Source: Cryobacterium sp. HLT2-28
GTDB taxonomy: Bacteria > Actinomycetota > Actinomycetes > Actinomycetales > Microbacteriaceae
DNA: 64,000 nucleotides
NCBI RefSeq assembly: GCF_004402495.1
Contig: NZ_SOFH01000005.1
Coordinates: 1-64,000 of the forward strand
Direction of reading: 5' to 3'
Of this stretch, positions 9,781-16,974 are shown in pieces. The position numbers and the translations under genes are program-made. The notes beneath the pieces were generated by a model, which ran no database searches, was not told where the DNA came from, and worked only from the letters and a program-made list of their open reading frames with translations. Within the stretch, counting starts at the first letter, position 1. Each line of letters starts with the position of its first letter.

Positions 9781-9796
9781 ATACCCCATGGGGTAT
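9781..9796. promoter_or_regulatory. CstR-type 16-bp palindromic operator (distal copy)
   Basis: ATACCCCATGGGGTAT is a perfect 16-bp palindrome 35 bases before the ATG of the small Cys-rich gene. It has the same architecture as the seven sites at 54.7, 58.1 and 63.3 kb around the persulfide genes. It therefore probably binds the CstR-like regulator encoded at 54868. Confidence 0.8.
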
Positions 9797-9831
9797 CGTG
9801 AGCGAGACAGTTGAACGAAAGGGACCATCGA

Positions 9832-9999
9832 ATGTGCCGAGCAGTGACGTGTAGGAAGTGCGGAAAGACAACCTGGGCCGGGTGCGGACAGCACGTCGAC
9901 CAGGTGATGCGAGGGGTTCCGGGCGCGCAACGCTGCCGCGGGCACGAAAACGAACCGTCCCCCAAGGGGTTCTTCGCCCGGTTGTTCTCCGGCAGCTGA
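9832..9999 (+). CDS. small Cys-rich protein, predicted CstR regulon
   Basis: 55-residue protein with five cysteines (2, 7, 10, 18, 35) and two histidines (21, 38) in the pattern C-x4-C-x2-C-x7-C-x2-H, then R-C-R-G-H. The C-x2-C knuckle suggests zinc binding or redox/persulfide chemistry. The tail ends with F-F-A-R-L-F, a short amphipathic segment. The ATG at 9832 is chosen because GAAAGGGA precedes it; the upstream TTG at 9811 would add seven residues with no RBS. The gene stands alone between a palindromic operator and a hairpin terminator. No described function is known to me; the operator is the only functional clue and points to sulfane-sulfur stress. Confidence 0.75.
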   Translation: MCRAVTCRKCGKTTWAGCGQHVDQVMRGVPGAQRCRGHENEPSPKGFFARLFSGS

Positions 10000-10000
10000 G

Positions 10001-10033
10001 CCGACCGCGGCGCCCTCTGGAGCGCCGCGTCGG
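10001..10033. terminator. bidirectional hairpin terminator
   Basis: CCGACCGCGGCGC pairs with GCGCCGCGTCGG across an 8-base loop, with one bulged C. It sits between the convergent Cys-rich gene and the 185-residue gene and can serve both. There is no long T-run, as is usual in GC-rich actinobacteria. Confidence 0.7.
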
Positions 10034-10035
10034 AA

Positions 10036-10593
10036 TCAGTAGTCGCTGGCCGGCGAACCGGACCTCTCGGCGTGCTTGAGCCTGAGCACGGCCAGGTCGA
10101 TGCTCACGAACACCTCGGTGCGGGCGGCCCGCCGGTCCTCGTAGTCCGGGTCACGGTCGTCGATGGCGAGCCGCACCAGCTTCGCTGACACCGCGGCCCG
10201 GATCTCGTCACTGGCGGCCCGCTGGGCCCGCTCGACGATACGGGCAACGTGCCGGTCATCCTCGGCGACCGCCCGCAGGGCGATCGAGAGCCGTTCGTGC
10301 ACCCGACGCCGGAGCCGGAGTTGGCTGATGTCCGCGTGCTGGTCCTCGGTGAGATCGGTGGTCCACCGGGACCTGGTCAGCGTCTTCCGGAGGCGGCGCA
10401 CCCGCCGGGCGTACGAGTCGTTCTGGCGGATGAGCACGTCCAGTTCGTTCCGGGCGGCGTCCGCATACATTTCGGGATCGTAGTCGGCGTGCTCCCGGAG
10501 AGCGCCGATGATGATCTCGTTCTTGACGGCCATCCGCACGGCGGACAGCGCGATGAAGAGGCCCTCGTCGACCATCGTACTGACCTTCGACAC
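10036..10593 (-). CDS. hypothetical helical protein downstream of jetC
   Basis: 185-residue protein, very rich in Arg, Asp, Glu and Ala, predicted to be almost all alpha-helical, without signal peptide or membrane segment. Blocks such as R-V-R-R-L-R-K-T-L-T-R-S-R and R-L-R-R-R-V-H-E-R-L could bind nucleic acid or form coiled coil. It starts at GTG 10593 behind AGGAGG. It occupies the position where jetD would stand after jetC, but it is far too short and lacks any recognisable Toprim/DUF2220 features. A hairpin separates it from jetC, so it is probably a separate transcription unit. Family unknown to me. Confidence 0.65.
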   Translation of the reverse strand: MSKVSTMVDEGLFIALSAVRMAVKNEIIIGALREHADYDPEMYADAARNELDVLIRQNDSYARRVRRLRKTLTRSRWTTDLTEDQHADISQLRLRRRVHERLSIALRAVAEDDRHVARIVERAQRAASDEIRAAVSAKLVRLAIDDRDPDYEDRRAARTEVFVSIDLAVLRLKHAERSGSPASDY

Positions 10594-10623
10594 GTCACCT
10601 CCTCACCCGATGCATCGAGCCTA

Positions 10624-10667
10624 CCGGGAGGCGCGTCGGCACTCCATCGGGCCGGCGCGCCTCCCGG
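10624..10667. terminator. hairpin after jetC
   Basis: CCGGGAGGCGCG (10624-10635) is perfectly complementary to CGCGCCTCCCGG (10656-10667), a 12-bp stem with a 20-base loop. It starts two bases after the jetC stop on the minus strand and likely ends the jetABC message before the downstream 185-codon gene. Confidence 0.65.
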
Positions 10668-10668
10668 C

Positions 10669-13600
10669 TCACCCCGCCGCGGAGACCGGGGAGGACAACG
10701 GGGTGATGTAGGAGTACCCGGTGCTCGTGTTCTTGGTCATCGACAGCACGAGTTCCATGTGCGGCTCGAGGGCGGTGACCTTGTCGAGCGGCGAGCCGAC
10801 GATGAGCTGGAACCCCAGGCCCTTCCAGGCGGCCACGGCCCGGCCGGCGAACTCCGAGTCGGACTTGACGAACCCCTCGTCGAGGAAGACCGGCGCGAAG
10901 CGTGGCCGGGTGCGACTCTCGTCGCCGAGCTGGAACCGGAGGGCCGCGCCGACGACGAATGCGACCAGTTCCTGGGACTCGCCGCCGCTCTTGCCACCGA
11001 GGGACGAGTAGGTGCTGACCTCGTCCCCGTCGGGGGTGATCCTGACCGCGGTGATCTCCACGTGCTTGCGCACGTCGAGCAGCAGGTCCCGCGGCGACTC
11101 GGTGCGGGCGCCACCCTCCGGCCGGCGAATCCGGCCCATGAACGCCTGCAACCGGGCGAACCGGCTCTCGGTCTGTTCGTCGCTGAAGTCCTCGGTGGAC
11201 CCGGAGGAGAGCAGCTTGAGTTCCGTGCGGAACGCCGCCTGGTCGTCGCGGTGCAGCCGGCGCAGGGAGATCCTCAGGCGGTCCCGGCCCGCGCCGAACG
11301 GCAGGGTGGTGAGGATCTCGTTGATCGGCTGCAACCGGTCCTCGATCTCCTCGATGGCGGTGCTGAAGGCGCCGATGAGCGGCACAAGGTCCTGCCCGCT
11401 CCAGGCCGAGAGCCGGCGCTTCCATTCCTGGCGCCGCTCGTGCAGGCCCAGCGTGTAGACGGCATCGAGGATGTCCCGGTAGCTGGTGTATGAATCCAGC
11501 GACACGCCGATGTTCGGGTCGGGCCAGCGGGCCTGGAAGTTCTCGAAGATGCGCAGCAGGGAGTCCCTCGCGCTCGCGGCGTTGCCCCGGTCCAGGACCG
11601 ACTGTTCGGTGAGTCGTTCGCGCAGCCGCTTCACCCCGTTCTCGAATGCGGCGAGGTCGCCCTCGTCTCCGACGGCGGCGAACTGGGCATCGAGGTGGGC
11701 GGAATGCTCTTCCGACAGGGTGACGGATGCCGCGGCCGCCATCCGGTCCAGCTGCACGCTCACGGCATCCTGGCGGTCCACGATCCCGGTCTGTTCGGCT
11801 CGGAGCAGCGCGGCCCGGGCGTCGGCGGAGTGCTTCTGTTTCTGGGCGGCGTCGAGCTCGGCCCCGAGGCGTTTCTCCTCGTCGCCGAGCGCGCGGAGCA
11901 CGTCGCTGTCGGCCAGCACCCGTTCCGACTCGGCTTCCTTGTCCCGGATCCGGGATTCCGCGGCGGCGACGTCGATGGCAGGCCAGGCGGTGTCGAGCAC
12001 GAACCGGTGGGCGCTGCGGAGGTCCTGGTGCGCGGCCAGGCGGCCGGCCAGGACGGAGGCCTCCGCCGCGAACGCCTCCGCGATCCCGGTCAGCCGGGCC
12101 AGCTCGGCGGCGATCTCGTCGAGCCTGGCCCGGCTGGAGAAACCGATGATCGACTTCTGGTCGGAGTTCCAGCCGTGGGCCCCGCGCTTGCCGTTCCGGT
12201 TCTGGCCGCTCATCGTCACCCGCGGCCCGTCGCCGACGAGGTCGGCAGGGGTTGCGACGCACAGGGCGTCCAGGTTCGACGCCCTCGCCCGGTCCTGCAC
12301 CCAGCCGCTGAACGGAGAGTCCTTGAAGACGAGTTTGCCGGAGACGAAACGCGGGTCGCCGACAACGTCACTGTGCTCCCGGAGCTTGACCCCTTCGAAG
12401 TGGATCCGCACCGGGATCCGGAGCGGGTCGATGGCTTCGCCGAGTGCCCGGAGGCGCGTCTCGTCGACGAGCATGACCCGCACGACGGAGGCCAGGGTCA
12501 CCTCGGCGGCCTGGCGCCACGCATCCTCGCCCGGCGCGACGTCGATGAGTTCGGCCACGAAGGGCAGCTCGGCGGCCGGGATCCCGGCGGCCTCGGCGAT
12601 CATCAGCCGCGCGTTGTGCAGGTGCTGCGGAACCAGGCTTTGCCGCCCGGTTAGGAAGTCCCGTTCCTGTTTCACAGCGCGAATCTGCTCCTCGACCGGA
12701 TAGGACCGGCGCTGGAGGGCCAGACGCTCCGCGTCCAGGTCCTTCTCCGCCGCGTCGAACCGGGCCAGGAAGTGCCGGGCGGCACCCTGCGCCTGGCTGA
12801 AGTCGTGCGGGCTGTCGATCTCGACGGCCAGGGCGAGGCTGCGATCGTCGAACCTCGCCCGTTCCGCTGCCACATCGTCGCGCTTGTCACGGAGCAGGCC
12901 GAGCTCGCTCTGCAGGCTGGCGAGGACGTCGCCGCCGTTCTCCCGCTGCTGGTGCTGGATGCCGGCGATCCTGGACTTGAGGAGCGTCTCGGCGTCGCGC
13001 GCCTGGGTCAGCGCCACCTGGTTCTCGCGCCGCTCGGCTCCGTTGACGTCGGCGGCGCCCTCGAGCAGGCCCCGTTCGGTGTGCAGCTGCCAGAGAACGA
13101 AAGGAGTGTCGCCGGTGCGGTGCACCCCGAACCTGTCGACCAGGTCGGCCTTCTCGGTCGACGTCTCGTAGACCTGGTGCAGGGCGGGCAGACGTTCGAG
13201 AACTCGGGCCTTCTGGGCCTCGGTAACCATGGCCCCGTACGAACGTTCGAGGTCTTCGAAGTGGTCGACGGCCTTGTCGGCCGCGGCGAAGGTCGCGGGT
13301 TCCTCGAGCACCATGGACTTGTAGAGACCGTCGACGGTCTTGACCTGCTGGCCGGCCTGGATCCGCGCGAGCAGGCGGAGCGCCTTCCCGCCCTCGCCAT
13401 TGGCGCCGATCCCGAGCCGGGTGTACAGGGTCTGGGCGAACGCCGCGTAGGTGTCGAAGACGGCCAGCTCAGGGAAGCGTGCCTTCATGGCCCGTTTGTC
13501 GAACCGGGACTCGGTGACCTCCGACAGGTCGCGCAGGTCGAGCGCGCCGTCGGTGGCGGCCATCTTCATCGTGATGTCGGCGAACCTGTTCCCCCCGCGG

Positions 13601-14046
13601 GGCACGAAGTAGGCGCGCAGCACGGTGAAACGGCGCTGGTTGTCGTCGATGAAGGTCATCGCCACCGCACCCCAGGTGGAGGCGTCCGCGCCGCGCAACA
13701 CCTGGTCCTGAAGCTGGCCGGTCCCGGCCTCCCGGTTGGAGTCCGTCTTGCCGCGGAGGTAGGTCATCAGGTTGCGCTGGTCGACGCTGCGCGCCCGGCC
13801 CGAGCCGGCGTCGTTGGACGCCCCGTTGAAGGGAGTGTCCGAGGGCATCATCAACGCGAGGTACGCGTCGAGCAGGCTGCTCTTGCCGGTGCCGGACGCA
13901 CCGGAGACGAGGGTGGACTCTCGGGCGAAGGCCACCTCGTGGTGGCCGTGGAAGCCACCCCAGTTGACCATCTGGAAGCACTCGGCGCGCCACTGGGTGG
14001 TGCCCTCGGTGAGTCCGTCCACATAGAACAGAGGGGAATCGCTCAT
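10669..14046 (-). CDS. jetC: SMC-like ATPase JetC/MksB of a Wadjet-type complex
   Basis: 1125-residue SbcC/MukB-like SMC ATPase. Walker A is G-A-S-G-T-G-K-S-S-L-L-D-A-Y near residue 50. A long coiled coil follows, with a hinge around residues 490-560 (P-F-V-A-E-L-I-D-V-A-P-G-E-D). The ABC signature is S-G-G-E-S-Q-E-L and Walker B is F-L-D-E-G-F. Y-L-R-G-K-T after Walker A and the S-L-G-G-K-S-G-G-E-S context match JetC of Wadjet and MksB of actinobacterial Mks systems, which load onto and extrude DNA. Its ATG overlaps the jetB stop (TGATG), giving an operon jetA-jetB-jetC. No jetD nuclease gene is adjacent. Confidence 0.92.
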   Translation of the reverse strand: MSDSPLFYVDGLTEGTTQWRAECFQMVNWGGFHGHHEVAFARESTLVSGASGTGKSSLLDAYLALMMPSDTPFNGASNDAGSGRARSVDQRNLMTYLRGKTDSNREAGTGQLQDQVLRGADASTWGAVAMTFIDDNQRRFTVLRAYFVPRGGNRFADITMKMAATDGALDLRDLSEVTESRFDKRAMKARFPELAVFDTYAAFAQTLYTRLGIGANGEGGKALRLLARIQAGQQVKTVDGLYKSMVLEEPATFAAADKAVDHFEDLERSYGAMVTEAQKARVLERLPALHQVYETSTEKADLVDRFGVHRTGDTPFVLWQLHTERGLLEGAADVNGAERRENQVALTQARDAETLLKSRIAGIQHQQRENGGDVLASLQSELGLLRDKRDDVAAERARFDDRSLALAVEIDSPHDFSQAQGAARHFLARFDAAEKDLDAERLALQRRSYPVEEQIRAVKQERDFLTGRQSLVPQHLHNARLMIAEAAGIPAAELPFVAELIDVAPGEDAWRQAAEVTLASVVRVMLVDETRLRALGEAIDPLRIPVRIHFEGVKLREHSDVVGDPRFVSGKLVFKDSPFSGWVQDRARASNLDALCVATPADLVGDGPRVTMSGQNRNGKRGAHGWNSDQKSIIGFSSRARLDEIAAELARLTGIAEAFAAEASVLAGRLAAHQDLRSAHRFVLDTAWPAIDVAAAESRIRDKEAESERVLADSDVLRALGDEEKRLGAELDAAQKQKHSADARAALLRAEQTGIVDRQDAVSVQLDRMAAAASVTLSEEHSAHLDAQFAAVGDEGDLAAFENGVKRLRERLTEQSVLDRGNAASARDSLLRIFENFQARWPDPNIGVSLDSYTSYRDILDAVYTLGLHERRQEWKRRLSAWSGQDLVPLIGAFSTAIEEIEDRLQPINEILTTLPFGAGRDRLRISLRRLHRDDQAAFRTELKLLSSGSTEDFSDEQTESRFARLQAFMGRIRRPEGGARTESPRDLLLDVRKHVEITAVRITPDGDEVSTYSSLGGKSGGESQELVAFVVGAALRFQLGDESRTRPRFAPVFLDEGFVKSDSEFAGRAVAAWKGLGFQLIVGSPLDKVTALEPHMELVLSMTKNTSTGYSYITPLSSPVSAAG

Positions 14047-14831
14047 CAGCTGGCCTCCAGGCTGGACTCGGTGATCTCGTCGAGAGTGACCGGCAGGTCG
14101 GGCAGGGTGACGTCGTCCGGCAGGGTGACGTCGTCGGGCAGGGTGACGTCGCCCGGCACGCTGGGCTCGTCACCGTTCTGCGCGGCCAGCCACTCCAGCA
14201 GCTCGCCCAGCCGCTCGACAGGCAGGAGCACCTCGATCACCGCGGAGATGCGGAACCGGTCGGGATCGCTCGTCCTCAGCAGCACCCGCGCCTTGACCAG
14301 GCTCTCCACCGCGGCGGCGGCCCTGCGCGCGTCGCCGGAACGGTCGGTCGCGTGCTCCGGCCGGAAGTGGGCCACGTTGTCGACCAGGTTGTCGCGGTCG
14401 ACGATCACGATCTCGTGGCCGTTGGCCCGCTCGCTGCGGAACCGCTGCCGCAGCAGCACGAGCAGGATGGTTTCCTCCCGGGTGTAGGAGACGTCGTGCA
14501 GGAGGGTCGGGAACCGATCGCCGCCCTCGGCCACGGCCTGCCTCTTGAACGCCACCTCGTAGTGCCGGTCCACGTGCAGGTCGAGGAAGACGTCGTTGAG
14601 GCGCGACTTCAGCAGGCCCTCCGACTGCAGGAGGGTGCGCCACTCCGCCGGCTGGAGCGCCGCGGAGATATACCGGTGCTTGAGCAGCAGCACCAGGGTC
14701 CTGCGCTGGTCGAGGGTGAGCCCGCCCTCGTCGCCCTCGAACAGGGAGAAGCTGTGCGCGTCGCCCTCCAGCCGCGGCTCGTCTTCGGCGGCGCGGTCGT
14801 CTGTCCAGGCGTCAGTCATCATCGGGTCCAT
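14046..14831 (-). CDS. jetB: JetB/MksE-like DUF4194 subunit
   Basis: 261-residue DUF4194 protein, the winged-helix KITE-type subunit (MksE/JetB) that bridges the kleisin JetA and the JetC ATPase. The body [18 protein letters not shown] then a helical [12 protein letters not shown] resembles other JetB proteins. It starts at 14831, overlapping the jetA 3' end by 20 bases; ATGs at 14822 and 14819 are plausible alternatives, the last nearest the jetA stop. The C-terminus has a three-fold D-D-V-T-L-P repeat encoded by an 18-bp tandem repeat at 14101-14154, an unusual acidic tail that might vary between strains. Confidence 0.88.
   Translation of the reverse strand: MDPMMTDAWTDDRAAEDEPRLEGDAHSFSLFEGDEGGLTLDQRRTLVLLLKHRYISAALQPAEWRTLLQSEGLLKSRLNDVFLDLHVDRHYEVAFKRQAVAEGGDRFPTLLHDVSYTREETILLVLLRQRFRSERANGHEIVIVDRDNLVDNVAHFRPEHATDRSGDARRAAAAVESLVKARVLLRTSDPDRFRISAVIEVLLPVERLGELLEWLAAQNGDEPSVPGDVTLPDDVTLPDDVTLPDLPVTLDEITESSLEAS
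14101..14154. repeat. 18-bp tandem repeat, three copies, in jetB
   Basis: Three consecutive copies of GGCAGGGTGACGTCGTCS differing at the last bases, in frame, coding D-D-V-T-L-P on the minus strand. A short in-frame tandem repeat like this can change copy number by slippage. Confidence 0.85.
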
Positions 14832-16314
14832 AGGTCAGGGCGAACAGCGCCGCCGTTTCGTCATCGTTCAGGATGATGCGGGGCACCTGGAAGCGGCGGC
14901 TGGAACCGTCGGGACGCACGGTTTCGAGCGTCTCGACGGTGCCAGCCCGGTGCACGGCGTCGATCTGGGTGGCGATCTGCAGCATCCCGAGGATCTCCAC
15001 CGGGCGGCGCATGCTCGCGGCGAGCTCGTTGAAGGCGTCGCCGACGGATGCCGCGCCGCCCCGGCCGAGGGCGCTCACCAGGGCGTCGCGCATCTCGCCG
15101 AGGCGCGGACCGCCCTGCTGGCGCAGCTCGTCAAGGCTCGGCGGCACCGGCGCGTCGTCGGTGACGTCCTCGAGCGCGGGCGGCGGGCGGTGGCCGGCCG
15201 GGTCGTAGAAGCGTTCCCGGAGATGCTCGACCTCGAGCGTGCCCGGCATGAGTTCGGCGGTGACCGTGCTGCGGGGTCCGGCGGTCAGCATCCAGGTCGC
15301 GAGTTCCTTGTTGATGTCGCGGAGGAGGCGTTCCAGTTCGCGGTCCTTCACGACGTCGTGGTTGACGATGTGTTCCCGCAGCGTGGTGGTGAGCCCGTTC
15401 CGCTGGGTCAGCACGTCATCGATGCCCTTGCGGATCAGGCCGACGGTTCCCATCAGCCCGCGCCGCTCGGCGGCGCTGAGTTCGAGGGCGAACGGGTGCA
15501 GCAGGATGGTTTCGAGGTCGTTCTTCAGGTCGGCGAGGAGCGAATCGTTGCGCAGGAGGGTGAAGGCCCCCTCGAAGGCGCGCCCCTCCGGGGTCGATGA
15601 CATCAGCGCATCCGTCTTCGACAGGTACTCGTCGAGCACCTCGCCGATCGGGCGATCCTCGCTGCGGAAGTCGTTGACGATCTGCCGGTGCATCCCGGCG
15701 ACGGATTCCTCGACGCGTTTGAAGTCGCTCGGCAGCGCGGTGATCAGGTCGACGAGGTTGGCGTAGCCCTCGTGCATCGCCTCGTTCGACACGGCGGCGA
15801 TCTCGCCGCCGGCGGCGAGCCGGTCACGCTCGCCCTGTTTCTCGGCGATCTCCTGGTCCAGGCGACGGATGCGTTCCGCCCGGTCAGGGTTGGCCTGCGT
15901 GGCGCGGTGGCGCACGGTGTCGACGATGGTGGTCAGGCGGGACTCGCTGATCAGGGCGCGGTCACGGGAGAGGCCCTCGACCAGGAGCAGCGCCTCGAGG
16001 GCGTGCGAGGTGAGGGAATACTGCTCCTCGTCGCCCTCCCCCGTCTCCCGGTAGAGCCACTGGTCGTTCATCCACTGCACGCAGAGGGCGCGGCCGTTCT
16101 TGCCCGGCACCTCGCTTCCGACCGAGCGGAGGTCGGCGAGGTAGGCGTCGACCTGGGCGTGCAGCCGCTCGGCCGGAACGCTGCGGCGGTCCCTGCTGAA
16201 GGAGGACTTGAACACCGCCAGCACGAACGGGGCCCACTTGCGGTCCAGCAGGCGAAGGGTGGGTTTGTCGAACGCTTCGCGCACCCGCGCCAATTCACCC
16301 GCAATTTCACTCAT
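14812..16314 (-). CDS. jetA: JetA/MksF-like DUF3375 kleisin subunit
   Basis: 500-residue DUF3375 protein, the kleisin of Wadjet/Mks complexes. The N-terminus ([18 protein letters not shown]) and the segment [14 protein letters not shown] are typical of the family, followed by a coiled coil around residues 140-170 and a C-terminal winged-helix part. The ATG at 16314 (M-S-E-I-A) is used; much longer in-frame extensions upstream are low-complexity and read antisense to the lipoprotein gene. It is the first gene of the jetABC operon and is divergent from the ECF lipoprotein gene, with about 117 bases between them for both promoters. Confidence 0.88.
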   Translation of the reverse strand: MSEIAGELARVREAFDKPTLRLLDRKWAPFVLAVFKSSFSRDRRSVPAERLHAQVDAYLADLRSVGSEVPGKNGRALCVQWMNDQWLYRETGEGDEEQYSLTSHALEALLLVEGLSRDRALISESRLTTIVDTVRHRATQANPDRAERIRRLDQEIAEKQGERDRLAAGGEIAAVSNEAMHEGYANLVDLITALPSDFKRVEESVAGMHRQIVNDFRSEDRPIGEVLDEYLSKTDALMSSTPEGRAFEGAFTLLRNDSLLADLKNDLETILLHPFALELSAAERRGLMGTVGLIRKGIDDVLTQRNGLTTTLREHIVNHDVVKDRELERLLRDINKELATWMLTAGPRSTVTAELMPGTLEVEHLRERFYDPAGHRPPPALEDVTDDAPVPPSLDELRQQGGPRLGEMRDALVSALGRGGAASVGDAFNELAASMRRPVEILGMLQIATQIDAVHRAGTVETLETVRPDGSSRRFQVPRIILNDDETAALFALTYGPDDD

Positions 16315-16431
16315 CCTGCCACCGATTATCCCATCCCCGGGCGGCGGCATCGGCCCGGGGTCCGGGTCAGGACAGCCGACGCCGGACGTCACAGTCGCGG
16401 AGCAGCCCCGCCGGATCGGTATTCTGGGGGC

Positions 16432-16974
16432 ATGAAGATGCCCGCGCTTGCCGCCCTCACCCTGCTGGGGGCGCTGGCCCTGACCGGCTGCGCCGCCGGC
16501 ACGACCACCCCGGCCGCCGGCCCGGCCACCCCGAGCACGGGGTCGGCATCCGCCGCACCGGGCGGCTCCTGCGCCGGGGTGAACGTCGTGGTGGACTTCG
16601 GCCCGCTCGAGGCGGCCACGATCACCGATTGCTCGGCCACCGGTGACGCGGCGACCGTCCCGGCGAGCCAGGTCGTCGCGGCCGCCGGGGCGACAACCGA
16701 GGGCACCGTGCAGTACGGCGACCAGGTGGTCTGCCGGGTGAACGGTCGCCCGGCCGCCGACGAGACGATCACCGTCGACGGCGCGGCGCCGTTCACCGAA
16801 TCGTGCCAGGGCATGCCCGCGGCCGCGGCGTACTGGGCGCTCTGGATCAGACCGTCCGCCGACGCGGACTGGGAATACGCGCAGGAGGGTCTCGGCTCCC
16901 TGCAGCTCAAGCCCGGCCAGTCCGTCGGCCTCGTCTTCACGACCGGCACCGAAACGCCCACGCCCGGCAGCTAG
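16432..16974 (+). CDS. lipoprotein of the ECF transporter operon
   Basis: 180-residue predicted lipoprotein. The signal peptide ends in the lipobox L-T-G-C (Cys near residue 20), then a low-complexity Thr/Ala/Pro stretch, then a globular domain with three more cysteines. The C-terminal part Y-W-A-L-W-I-R-P-S with W-E-Y-A-Q-E-G-L-G and a P-G-Q-S-V-G-L-V-F ending resembles the small secreted domain (DUF4430-like) often encoded beside ECF transporters. It may capture substrate at the cell surface. Its TAG overlaps the GTG of the next gene (TAGTG). The substrate is not shown by sequence. Confidence 0.75.
   Translation: MKMPALAALTLLGALALTGCAAGTTTPAAGPATPSTGSASAAPGGSCAGVNVVVDFGPLEAATITDCSATGDAATVPASQVVAAAGATTEGTVQYGDQVVCRVNGRPAADETITVDGAAPFTESCQGMPAAAAYWALWIRPSADADWEYAQEGLGSLQLKPGQSVGLVFTTGTETPTPGS

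Noticed and set aside
10036-10593. JetD nuclease
   Set aside because: At 185 residues it is less than half the size of JetD and lacks Toprim-like acidic motifs.
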